From: Candidatus Gastranaerophilales bacterium | GTDB taxonomy: Bacteria > Cyanobacteriota > Vampirovibrionia > Gastranaerophilales > Gastranaerophilaceae | NCBI GenBank assembly: GCA_947625345.1 | Contig: CANQNX010000001.1 | Coordinates: forward strand, 1 to 64,000 | Direction: 5' to 3' | DNA: 64,000 nucleotides | Shown: one piece after another, positions 53,664 to 62,673 of the stretch | Numbering within the stretch: the first letter of the stretch is position 1 | How the letters are laid out: every line of letters starts with the position of its first letter | Notes under the pieces: generated by a model | Databases searched by the model: none | What the model was told of the DNA's origin: nothing | Seen by the model: only the letters and a program-made list of their open reading frames with translations | Made by a program: the position numbers and the translations under genes

Positions 53664-55418
53664 TTATAATATGTTTGAAGTGATTGTGAAGTGGAATCTG
53701 CCGTTTCTTCTGTCCATATTGTTTGCATAGTCAGGTAATCTCTTACCGATTGGGAAGCCCCAATACATGTTAGCAGAAATGTATTTTGTAAGTTTAAGAA
53801 CAATACCGGGACCTGCACCCATAATGTAATCGGCACTGCCATCAATAAATCTGTCACCGAACCAGCCAAAATCATAGAAACCGGCTAATTGAATACTGTC
53901 ACTGATGAATCCGTATTTTTCGGGAAGTAATGCTTTTAAGCCCGGAATAGGAGTTCTGTATTCAATACTTGCAGTAACACCATAGTCACCGATTCTGAAA
54001 CCTTCATCATAACCTCTGACTGAAGCTATACCACCGACTTGCATTGCTTCTGATGCATACATATGTCTGTTTGCATATTGTCCGTTAACTTGCAATATTG
54101 CGAGTTGATTTTTAGGTAATACCTGCAAACGAGCAGCACTTGCATTTAATTTTACGAAGCTGTTGCTTGCCATATCACGGCCCTTATTATAATCAGATGC
54201 ATCTAACGGAACACCGCCCGATACACCACCGTTAAATAACCATCTTCCGTAATAGTCATCTTTAATATCAGTTAAAGATCCTCTCAATACTCTTGATCTA
54301 TATGCATATTTGTAAGCCCCGCCAAACATTTCGGTTTCAGTATTACGCATATCAAATGTGATATCACCGTATAATCTGTAGTCGTTGCCTTCAGATAATC
54401 TTCTTGATACACCGACGAATACATCGTGTGAATCACCCTTAATGTTTGCTCCGGGGTACATTCTTTCTATAGCATTACCCAATTTAACATGAGAGTATGA
54501 ATAACCTACATTTAATCTTGTATCATTTTTAGCTATAGGAAGCGAATACATACCGCCTGCACCTAATGACTTATGTGATACAGCTAAAGTACCCATTAAA
54601 GTATCACCATGACCTGTTACGTCGTGAAGACCGGCATATAAAACACCTCTTTGAGTACCGATTGCATCTCTGCCCTGATTATCATATCTTAAGTCAAAAT
54701 TAATTGGGAATCTGTCTTTAACATCCAATGTTACATCTGAATATTCTTCTGATTCTTCATTATCTGCAAATGATACCGCACCCTTCATATATTCTTCCGT
54801 GTTTAAATCGGTAAGTGCATTTCTGATATCATTAACATTTAATACTTTTCCGGGTTCTATATTATTATCCTGTAAGTAGTGTTTATTCAAATATGAAGAT
54901 CTTTCCCATTTTCCGGGGTTAATTTCAATATTTCCGTATTTACCTTCCAATATCTTTATTTCAACATTACCGTTTTTAACTTTTTGGGGAGGTAAGTATG
55001 CAATTGTTGAAACATAGCCTTTTGATTGATAATAATCAGTGATATCATTAGCCGACATAATCAAGTCATTAATTGTAACTTCCTGACCGATTTTAAAATC
55101 AACCAAACGCATAAGAACATAGGTAGGAATAGCGGTATTTCCTGTTATATTAATATTTTTTAATTTAAAAGATACCTGTTTTGTATTAAGTAAATCCATC
55201 TTTTGACGAACTTCCTCTTCAATAATTGCAGGATCTTTTGTATCAGTTATTTTTTCTTTTATTTCATATCTTTTTGCTTGAATAAAGTTTGTGTTATCAA
55301 TCAAACCGGCATCGTAACCGCCTTGGTTAACGTATGTCGTTCCGTCTACTGCAAATGCAGAGCTGCCAAGCACAACTGCCGCAAAGACTAAGGATGTTTT
55401 AATAATCGAATTCTTCAT
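53664..55418 (-). CDS. Two-partner secretion outer-membrane translocator TpsB
   Basis: 584-residue ShlB/FhaC-type transporter. A Sec signal (cleavage near AFA, about 23) and an N-terminal linker precede one POTRA domain visible at about 75-160 (VSFKLKNINITGNTAIP ... ITDYYQSKGY), then a 16-strand-type barrel with LDASDYN-like loops and IASVRGYDEG (VRGY/F motif of the family), ending in FHFTITSNIL. It should export the TpsA proteins encoded divergently next to it. AGAGAGTGG is the Shine-Dalgarno. There is only one TpsB for two TpsA genes. Confidence 0.92.
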   Translation of the reverse strand: MKNSIIKTSLVFAAVVLGSSAFAVDGTTYVNQGGYDAGLIDNTNFIQAKRYEIKEKITDTKDPAIIEEEVRQKMDLLNTKQVSFKLKNINITGNTAIPTYVLMRLVDFKIGQEVTINDLIMSANDITDYYQSKGYVSTIAYLPPQKVKNGNVEIKILEGKYGNIEINPGKWERSSYLNKHYLQDNNIEPGKVLNVNDIRNALTDLNTEEYMKGAVSFADNEESEEYSDVTLDVKDRFPINFDLRYDNQGRDAIGTQRGVLYAGLHDVTGHGDTLMGTLAVSHKSLGAGGMYSLPIAKNDTRLNVGYSYSHVKLGNAIERMYPGANIKGDSHDVFVGVSRRLSEGNDYRLYGDITFDMRNTETEMFGGAYKYAYRSRVLRGSLTDIKDDYYGRWLFNGGVSGGVPLDASDYNKGRDMASNSFVKLNASAARLQVLPKNQLAILQVNGQYANRHMYASEAMQVGGIASVRGYDEGFRIGDYGVTASIEYRTPIPGLKALLPEKYGFISDSIQLAGFYDFGWFGDRFIDGSADYIMGAGPGIVLKLTKYISANMYWGFPIGKRLPDYANNMDRRNGRFHFTITSNIL

Positions 55419-55785
55419 GTTCCACTCTCTATTAAATTAATAATATAAATTACTATACACTATAATATTATATACAACACACAAAAAAAAGTACAACTCA
55501 CTTAATATAATTATACGATAATTTATGTAAAGCACATAATTCATTTATATGAAATCCAAACATAATTTAATTTGCTGTTTTTTTAAATACTTATAACATA
55601 ACTTTACATTGGATTTACAGCAAAATTGGAACTAAATATAAAAAATATATCATATTCTTAATATTTGTTAACAAAACGAACCAAATTAGTAAATTATTTT
55701 GGCATGATAGTTTTTATAAGTATATACAGGATATATCCTGTGATGTATTGTAAAAAGATTAATAAGTTAAAAGAGGATTAATAAG
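55419..55785. other. Divergent tpsB/tpsA1 control region
   Basis: Very AT-rich, no ORF of note. For tpsA1, TTGGCA (55699) and TATACA (55723) are separated by 18 bases. The perfect palindrome ACAGGATATATCCTGT (55726-55741) overlaps the -10 box and lies 45 bases before the ATG. For tpsB several TATAAT-like boxes lie near 55455-55475 on the minus strand, but none has a clear -35 box. Confidence 0.45.
55726..55741. promoter_or_regulatory. 16-bp palindrome at the tpsA1 promoter
   Basis: Perfect palindrome ACAGGATATATCCTGT. Its left end overlaps the predicted -10 box and the predicted start site lies inside it, so it could be an operator. As RNA it could form a hairpin at the 5' end. The tpsA2 upstream region lacks it. 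Confidence 0.45.
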
Positions 55786-58062
55786 ATGAGAAAAATTTTA
55801 AGCACAACACTTGCAGTAGGTATTTTAACATCATTCGGAATTACACCGGCATTAGCATTAGATGCAAATGTATTACCTACCGTAGACAGAGTAGTTCAAA
55901 ATGCAGACGTAACAAAAAACGGAAATAATATGAATGTACAAATTCAGGGCGGTTCAGGTTCTGTAGGCGTAGTTCAATATAGTGATTTTAATGTTGGTAA
56001 AGATGCATCAGTTAACTTTGAATTTACCAATCAAAACCAAACATCATTAAACATTGTAAATCAATCAGGCGGTATATCTCAAATATACGGCCAATTAACA
56101 AACTCAGGATGTGCATCTTGCGGTTATCAAGGAACAGGCAAAGTAATGATTGTTAACCCTAACGGTTTTATATTTGGTGAAGGTGCAAATGTTAACTTAA
56201 ATTCTTTCGCAGCTACAACATATGATGCAAATTATGACAGTGCACAACAAAAATTAGAATTAACAAAACAAGCTAACTCAGGTGATATTAAAGTTCTTAA
56301 CGGAGCTAAAATATACGGAGATAAAAACGTAACTTTAGCAGCAAAAAATATTTATACATACGCAGGCTCTAAAATTTCAACCAACATTCTTGCTAATGCA
56401 GATAAAAATTCGGCAGGTGAATACACAGGAGCATACGGAAGAGTTTCTTTGGTAACTTCAGACGGTGTAAACTTCACATATTACAATAACGGCGGAGTTA
56501 AAACAGTTGACGGTTACAAAGGTTCAAATGACAAAATGGTTATCAATTTAAACGGTGATATTGAATCAGGTCACATTGACGTAAGTAATATGTCAACTGA
56601 TAAAGACAGCATAATAAGTATAACTAACAAAGCAAACTTAAAAGCAACAAAAGCAACAAGAGGAAATGACGGTAATATTTGGTTAACATCAACGGAAAGA
56701 ATATTGGTTGACAAACAATCAAATGTTGAAACGGTTAAAGGCGGCAACATTATATTAAATGCCAATAATAAAGTATCGATATCAGAAGGATCAAAAATTA
56801 ATTCAACAGGTTCTCTGACAATAAAATCAAATACATATGATATTGCTATAGACAACAGTACTGCACATGGTGACAATGGTGTAGTAATTGATGCAAAAAA
56901 TAATATAGGTATTCAAAACGGTTCACATGTCGGTTCCGGTAAAAGTTTACACATTACTGCAGGAAATAATGCAGTTGTAGATAAAAGTAAAGTAGGCTCC
57001 GGAGATGGCAAAGAAACAATAATAAAAGCCGGAAAAGTTGCATCAGTTCAAAATGAATCAGGTGTATATTCATACGATGTAATTATTGAAGGCGGTGAAA
57101 GAGCTCTAATATCAAATTCTACGGTATCAGGCGGTTCAAGCGGATACAGAGGAAGCATTACACTTAACGGTAAAAACAAAGCAACCATAAAAGATTCATA
57201 CTTAGGCTCATATAATACCAATGTTACAGGCGGCGAAGTAAACATTACAAATTCAGAATTATCTAACAGTGAAAATATTAATATCGCATCAACAGCTAAT
57301 GATATAACAATTGACAATTCATCATTATATGCAGGTGACAGTGTTAAAGAAAACGGTATTCCTAAAGGCGGCGAGCTTAAGATAAACGCTAAAGGCAATG
57401 CAAAATTAAACAATACAGATGTTAAAAATTCAAAAACATCAATATTCGCAGGCAAAGATATAAATGCAAAATTAAAGAATGTAGGAATCAGAGAACACGG
57501 TTTAATTGCTGAAGCTGAAAATAACGTAACAATCGAAACAGACGGAACATTATCAGTAGGCAGATTAGTTGCTAAAAATGGTGATATGACATTAACTGCA
57601 AATAACATAATAGCAGGTGAACCAAAAGTAACAAACGATTATTTAAAAACACCTAATGACAGTGCAGACAGAGCTTACATCTATGTATTAAACGGTAAAT
57701 TCACTTCAAATACAAAATCTGACAGCTACACTGTAACAGCATCAGCTGATCCGGTTGACCCGAACACTGAAGGTTACTTCAACAAAAGACATCATATAGA
57801 ATACGGAAACGGAAATGAAAAAATCTTACTCGTAAACAAAAGACCTTATACTCCGGCAGCAGTTCCGACAGAACCTCAAGTTGAGCCCCAAGTTGAACTC
57901 CCATATGCTGATGATGATCAAGCAAAAATGTTAAACAAAATTCCGAGACAACCTGAAACATTTAACAATAACGTAAATATCAATAACGGAAGAACAACAC
58001 TTGTAGATGTATTCGCTGCAGCAAGTCAGATAGAAATCGAAGATGACGAAGAAGAAGAATAA
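55786..58062 (+). CDS. Two-partner secretion exoprotein TpsA1
   Basis: 758 residues, short for a TpsA. A Sec signal (cleavage after ALA near residue 25) leads into a TPS (filamentous hemagglutinin N-terminal) domain at about 30-230 with NVQIQGGSGSVGVVQYSDFNVGKDASVNFEF and VNPNGFIFGEGANVNLNS. C109 and C112 in SGCASCGYQG form a CxxC inside it. A right-handed beta-helix-like repeat region follows (VTLAAKNI, ITADNSTA style). The C-terminus ends MLNKIPRQPETF ... DVFAAASQIEIED and an acidic tail, shared with TpsA2. AAAGAGGA precedes the ATG. Surface or secreted role inferred. Confidence 0.9.
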   Translation: MRKILSTTLAVGILTSFGITPALALDANVLPTVDRVVQNADVTKNGNNMNVQIQGGSGSVGVVQYSDFNVGKDASVNFEFTNQNQTSLNIVNQSGGISQIYGQLTNSGCASCGYQGTGKVMIVNPNGFIFGEGANVNLNSFAATTYDANYDSAQQKLELTKQANSGDIKVLNGAKIYGDKNVTLAAKNIYTYAGSKISTNILANADKNSAGEYTGAYGRVSLVTSDGVNFTYYNNGGVKTVDGYKGSNDKMVINLNGDIESGHIDVSNMSTDKDSIISITNKANLKATKATRGNDGNIWLTSTERILVDKQSNVETVKGGNIILNANNKVSISEGSKINSTGSLTIKSNTYDIAIDNSTAHGDNGVVIDAKNNIGIQNGSHVGSGKSLHITAGNNAVVDKSKVGSGDGKETIIKAGKVASVQNESGVYSYDVIIEGGERALISNSTVSGGSSGYRGSITLNGKNKATIKDSYLGSYNTNVTGGEVNITNSELSNSENINIASTANDITIDNSSLYAGDSVKENGIPKGGELKINAKGNAKLNNTDVKNSKTSIFAGKDINAKLKNVGIREHGLIAEAENNVTIETDGTLSVGRLVAKNGDMTLTANNIIAGEPKVTNDYLKTPNDSADRAYIYVLNGKFTSNTKSDSYTVTASADPVDPNTEGYFNKRHHIEYGNGNEKILLVNKRPYTPAAVPTEPQVEPQVELPYADDDQAKMLNKIPRQPETFNNNVNINNGRTTLVDVFAAASQIEIEDDEEEE

Positions 58063-58083
58063 CAAATTAAACAAATAATAATT

Positions 58084-58115
58084 AAAAGAGGAACTTAAAA
58101 GTTCCTCTTTTTTTG
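58084..58115 (+). terminator. Terminator after tpsA1
   Basis: AAAAGAGGAACTT pairs with AAGTTCCTCTTTT and a T run follows. The loop is only a few bases. The GAGGAAC arm matches those at 53612 and 60464. Confidence 0.9.
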
Positions 58116-58377
58116 TAAAAATATATTGTAAATTTTTATTAAAATATTACCTCTTATTTGTATGTTTAAAAGAAAATAAATATATATATCAGAATAAAAT
58201 AATTTTGTTTTGGGAGATAACATATAATTAAAATCTTTTGAAACAATAATTGTAACAAATTTGAAACAAATAGAAAAATGATTCACATTATATAGCAATT
58301 TTTTTTTTGAGAGATTTTAAAAATAGTACAGGTTAAGTGTAATTTACATGAAATTATAAAGAAGAAGGAACAAAGAA
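58116..58377. other. Intergenic region before tpsA2
   Basis: About 260 AT-rich bases. A Shine-Dalgarno AAGGA lies eight bases before the tpsA2 ATG. Several T-rich and TATAT-rich stretches are present but no -35/-10 pair is convincing and no known RNA was recognised. Confidence 0.3.
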
Positions 58378-60444
58378 ATGAAAAAACTTTTAAGCTCAAC
58401 TCTTGCAGCAGGAATTATGGTAACAATGAATCTTTCTCCTGTTTTAGCATTAGACGTTAATGCATTGCCAACAAATCCTCATGACATGCAAAATGTTGAT
58501 ATTACAAACCCTTCAGAAGGAAATATGAATGTACAGGTACAAGGTGGAGACAGAAGTGTCGGCACGGTTCATTGGGGAACATTCAATGTAGGCGAAAATG
58601 CACATGTTAATTTTGAATTCACAAATACAAGACAAACAGCATTAAACATAGTTGACCAAGCCGGTGGCATGTCAGAAATATACGGTAAAATAACCGATTC
58701 AGGATGTAACTCTTGCGGTTATCAAGGTACCGGAAAAGTTATATTAATCAACCCGAATGGTGTTATGTTCGGTGAAGGCGCAAACGTAAATTTAAATTCA
58801 TTCACCGTATCAACATTTAATCCTAATTTCACAAAAGACGAAAACGGTTTTGATAAATTAGAATTAACAAGAGATGCAAATTCAGGCAACATATATATTA
58901 AAAGCGGAGCAGAAATTCACGGTGACAAAAACGTAGCTATGGCTGCTACAAATATATATGCATACCAAGGTTCAAAAATCTCTACAAATGTCCTTCCGAA
59001 TGCTGATAAAAATGAAGCCGGTGAATATACAGGTTCTTATGGCAAAGTTAAATTAGTTACAGCTGACGGTGTTAATTTCACATATTATAACAACGGTGCC
59101 GTAAGAGGTATATCAGGTGAAAAAGCATCAACTGATAAAATGCAAATCAGATTAAACGGTGAAATTACATCCGGTAATATTGACGTAAGAAACCAATCAG
59201 TTGATTATGAAAGCTACATAAGCGTAAACCAAAATGCCGTATTAAAAGCAACAAAAGCAGAAAGAGGAAATGACGGTAACATTAACTTAGTAGCTGCAAA
59301 CGATATAAAAATTCAAGATTCCAAGTTAGAAACAGAAAATGGCGGAAACATATACATTAACGCTAATAAGAAAGTTTCAATAACAACATCTGACTTAAAA
59401 ACAACAGGCTCAGCAACAATAATATCCAATAAATATGATGTATCATTTAACTCAAGCAAACTTACTGCCGATAAAGACGTAACAATTACTGCAGCAAATG
59501 ATGCTTCAATCCAAGATAAAGACGGACAAGGAAGTTCAACAGTTACAGGTAATAATGTTACTCTTAAAGCAGGTAACAGCGCACAAGTTATTCAAGGTTC
59601 AACTGTTACTGCAGCATCAGATATTAATATAACAGGTGCAACAGCTTGGATTGAAAATGCAAAATTAAATGCAAATAAAAATGTTAATATTGAAGCTACA
59701 AAATATGATGTAAATCTTGACGGTAATTCTAAAGTTACATTAGCTGATGACAGCGGCAACATTAACATCAAAGCTGCTCAAAACGTTAAAACAAAAGGCG
59801 GTACATTTGATGTATCAGGTCACCAAACAAACATTTTAGCTCAAAATGGTGATATTAATGTTAAGTTAGCTAATGTTGGCAACAGACAACACGGTTTGGT
59901 TGCAGAAGCTGAAAATAATGTAACTATTGAAACAGCAGATACATTATCAGTAGGTAAGTTAATCGCAAGAAAAGGCGATATGACATTAACCGCAAACAAC
60001 ATTATTGCAGGTCTTCCTTATACAACAGAACCTCAAATTCCGGGTGATGAAGCTAATCGTTCATACATCTATGTATTAAACGGTAAATTTACTTCAAATA
60101 CTAAAGAAGCTCCTACTTACACAGCATCTGATTCATCAATAGTTGAAAATGGTAAGAACTACAATACAAGACATCATATCCAATATGATAACGGCAACGA
60201 AAAAATCTTATTAATTAACAAAAAAGAATACACACCATCTACTACTCCGGATAATCCTGTTGATCCTGTTCAACCGACATCAAGAAATTATACATCTGAC
60301 AACGATCAAACAGAAATGTTAAATAAAATTCCGAGACAACCTGAAATATTTAACAATAACGTTTCAATCACAAATTCAAGAACAAACTTAGTAGATGTAT
60401 TCGCTGCAGCTAGTCAAATAGAAATTGAAGATGAAGAAGAATAA
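58378..60444 (+). CDS. Two-partner secretion exoprotein TpsA2
   Basis: 688-residue paralogue of TpsA1. The signal peptide and start (LALDVNALPT) match closely, as do the TPS domain with NVQVQGGDRSVGTVHWGTFNVG, C110-NS-C113 (CxxC) and INPNGVMFGEGANVNLNS. A beta-helix-like repeat region (about 200-520) is followed by the shared GLVAEAENNVTIET block and the C-terminus MLNKIPRQPEIF ... DVFAAASQIEIED. The middle differs more from TpsA1 than the ends do. Own Shine-Dalgarno and terminator, so it may be transcribed separately. Confidence 0.9.
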   Translation: MKKLLSSTLAAGIMVTMNLSPVLALDVNALPTNPHDMQNVDITNPSEGNMNVQVQGGDRSVGTVHWGTFNVGENAHVNFEFTNTRQTALNIVDQAGGMSEIYGKITDSGCNSCGYQGTGKVILINPNGVMFGEGANVNLNSFTVSTFNPNFTKDENGFDKLELTRDANSGNIYIKSGAEIHGDKNVAMAATNIYAYQGSKISTNVLPNADKNEAGEYTGSYGKVKLVTADGVNFTYYNNGAVRGISGEKASTDKMQIRLNGEITSGNIDVRNQSVDYESYISVNQNAVLKATKAERGNDGNINLVAANDIKIQDSKLETENGGNIYINANKKVSITTSDLKTTGSATIISNKYDVSFNSSKLTADKDVTITAANDASIQDKDGQGSSTVTGNNVTLKAGNSAQVIQGSTVTAASDINITGATAWIENAKLNANKNVNIEATKYDVNLDGNSKVTLADDSGNINIKAAQNVKTKGGTFDVSGHQTNILAQNGDINVKLANVGNRQHGLVAEAENNVTIETADTLSVGKLIARKGDMTLTANNIIAGLPYTTEPQIPGDEANRSYIYVLNGKFTSNTKEAPTYTASDSSIVENGKNYNTRHHIQYDNGNEKILLINKKEYTPSTTPDNPVDPVQPTSRNYTSDNDQTEMLNKIPRQPEIFNNNVSITNSRTNLVDVFAAASQIEIEDEEE

Positions 60445-60463
60445 CTTAATTCATCTGAATAAT

Positions 60464-60500
60464 AAGAAAGAAGGAACTAAAATAGTTCCTTCTTTTTTTT
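60464..60500 (+). terminator. Terminator after tpsA2
   Basis: AAGAAGGAACTA pairs with TAGTTCCTTCTT and eight T follow. Same GGAAC core as the other two terminators of the locus. Confidence 0.9.
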
Positions 60501-60638
60501 ATTTGACTAATAGTTTTTAATTTAAGATAATATATTATATAAATTGTCCAAACAAAATTTTACTATAAGCAACGGAGTGTAGCTGAGTCTGTATACTTTA
60601 GAGTGTGACAATATATTATACTATTCGGGAATATATTT

Positions 60639-62381
60639 ATGAAGTTAAAAATATTATTTTTATTTACTATTATAGCTTTTGGCAACAGTGTATTTGGAAG
60701 TGCAATAATTGAAAGACCGACATATTATAACCATGCTTCCAAACCTTCAAACATTATAAAATCTAATATTAATACAGTATATGACAATGAAACTTTAAAT
60801 GTTGCAATAAAAGAATTAAATGAAAAATTAAAAAAAACACCCGACAATTATAATTTAAATATCTCTTTAGCTGATTTATATTTAAAAACAAAACAATATG
60901 ATAAAGCATATAATGAACTTGTATATTTAAACAATTTAGACAGAAGAAACAAATTAACTGCTAAATCAAAAGAGGAATTAACTAAAATTTTTAACGAAGC
61001 TAAACAGACCGGTTTAAATAATCCTAAAAAATCTTCATTATACGTAAATCTTGCAATGTTATGTCAGATTCTGAATGAACCTGACAAGTCAGAAAAATAT
61101 TTGAATGCTGCACTGACAAGTAATGCCGATCAAAAACTCATTTTGAATGCAATTTCAAAAATATATGAAACATCTGATGATTATACTAATGCAATAAATA
61201 TATGTGATAAATTATTATCTTTAAAACCTTCCAATACCGATATAAGAAAATTAAAAGCATCATATTACCTTCAATCACATGACAGTGAAAATGCAATAAA
61301 AGAATATGGAATAATAACTGATAACAATCCGAATGATGACGAAGCAAAATATGAATTATATAAGCTTTTAAGTTCAAAAGGACTACCGGAAAAAGACATT
61401 ATAAAACAGATATATAAAGACAGAAATTTAGCAGAATCACTTTATAATTTGGCAGATATACTAATTAAAAATAACAATATAACCGATGCAAAAAAATATA
61501 CCCAAATGCTTGTAACTAAGTATCCTGATGATGTTAACGGATATATATTACTCGCTGAAATATATAAAAAAGAAGGAAAATTAAAAGAATCATATGAAGT
61601 ATTAAATAAAATAAGGGATAAAGCTGACAGTAATGAAGCAATAGCAAAATATAACGTGCTTTTAGCCACTCTTTCCAGTCAGCCGCTGCAAGAAGCTAAC
61701 TCTTTAATGGCAACAGGGCTTTATGCGCAAGCGCTTGAAGTTTTAAAAACAGCGGATCAGGAAAATTTATACGTAATTTTAGCTCAGGCAAGAGCAAATT
61801 ATTTTCTTTCTCAAAAGCAAAAATCATTAGATTATTTAAATAAAGCTATGACTTTATATCCGAACAATTCTGATGTCTTTTGTGCTTTTGCATACATTTA
61901 TCATAAAGAAAATGATTTGGACAGTGCCGAAAAATATATAAAAGAAGCATTAAAAATTAATCCTGATAATAAAACGGCTAATGATTTAATGAAAATAGTA
62001 AAAAAATCTCAGGCTGACAGATACGTTAACAGAATTATATCGGCTTTTGAATCACAAAACTACACTGAAGCAATGAGATTAATTAATGAAGCGCTTCAAA
62101 TAAGTCCCGATTATGGTTTATTATATTATTATAAAGGTTTAACTTATATAGCACAAAATAATTATGCAGCATCAACAGCAGCTTTATATAAGTCTTTAGA
62201 GCTGGATAAATCAAATATTACAACATATTTTTATTTAGGTATTGCTTTTGATAATTTATCAGAACCTTCAAATGCCCTTATGTATTATCAAAAATTTATT
62301 AACTTACTTCCCAAAGATGAATTAGGTGAAAGTGAAAAATTAAAATATGCAAAAGAGAGAATTCAAAAACTAAAACAATAA
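60639..62381 (+). CDS. Exported TPR-repeat protein
   Basis: 580 residues. A Sec signal (cleavage near VFG-SA, about 21) is followed by TPR repeats across almost the full length, for example NLNISLADLYLKTKQYDKAYNEL, KYLNAALTSNADQKLILNAI, KEALKINPDNKTANDL and ALYKSLELDKSNITTYFYLGIAFD. It probably acts in the periplasm or at the outer membrane as a scaffold. Position after the TpsA genes suggests, but does not prove, a link to their export or display. The Shine-Dalgarno is weak. Confidence 0.75.
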   Translation: MKLKILFLFTIIAFGNSVFGSAIIERPTYYNHASKPSNIIKSNINTVYDNETLNVAIKELNEKLKKTPDNYNLNISLADLYLKTKQYDKAYNELVYLNNLDRRNKLTAKSKEELTKIFNEAKQTGLNNPKKSSLYVNLAMLCQILNEPDKSEKYLNAALTSNADQKLILNAISKIYETSDDYTNAINICDKLLSLKPSNTDIRKLKASYYLQSHDSENAIKEYGIITDNNPNDDEAKYELYKLLSSKGLPEKDIIKQIYKDRNLAESLYNLADILIKNNNITDAKKYTQMLVTKYPDDVNGYILLAEIYKKEGKLKESYEVLNKIRDKADSNEAIAKYNVLLATLSSQPLQEANSLMATGLYAQALEVLKTADQENLYVILAQARANYFLSQKQKSLDYLNKAMTLYPNNSDVFCAFAYIYHKENDLDSAEKYIKEALKINPDNKTANDLMKIVKKSQADRYVNRIISAFESQNYTEAMRLINEALQISPDYGLLYYYKGLTYIAQNNYAASTAALYKSLELDKSNITTYFYLGIAFDNLSEPSNALMYYQKFINLLPKDELGESEKLKYAKERIQKLKQ

Positions 62382-62427
62382 TTAACATTTAATTTAAATT
62401 TTAATATAAATTTGATATTATATAGTA

Positions 62428-62673
62428 ATGGATATCTTAAAAACATTTGAATTATTTCTTTCGGCGCCTTTGAGTATAATTCACAAGCGAAACATTAAAA
62501 TTATGCATGTGGAAACAAATATTTTTGCACAAAAATTACCTATTGATATTGATTTAGACGAAGAAATTCAGTTAACCGTTTATAATAATAAAAAAGTATA
62601 CAACCTTCTTTCAAGCGTAATATATAAGAAGAGATTAAAAGATGAAAATAACAAAAGCAAAGTTTGTCGTTAG
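62428..62673 (+). CDS. Small protein upstream of engB, unknown function
   Basis: 81 residues, no recognised domain. A short hydrophobic start (MDILKTFELFLSAPLSII) is followed by a basic segment and strands (IQLTVYNNKKVYNLLSSVI). TATTAT ends six bases before the ATG and TTTAAA lies 17 bases farther upstream, so a leaderless promoter fits this start. It overlaps engB by 32 bases, suggesting coupling. A real gene is likely but not certain. Confidence 0.5.
   Translation: MDILKTFELFLSAPLSIIHKRNIKIMHVETNIFAQKLPIDIDLDEEIQLTVYNNKKVYNLLSSVIYKKRLKDENNKSKVCR

Noticed and set aside
57048-57608. Long minus-strand frame inside tpsA1
   Set aside because: It is the antisense of a well-supported TpsA. Such frames arise from the strong codon bias of the repeats and this one has no Shine-Dalgarno.
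60565-60610. Possible tRNA or structured RNA before the TPR gene
   Set aside because: No cloverleaf, T-loop or anticodon stem could be drawn. Only a short string shared with 599-620 remains.
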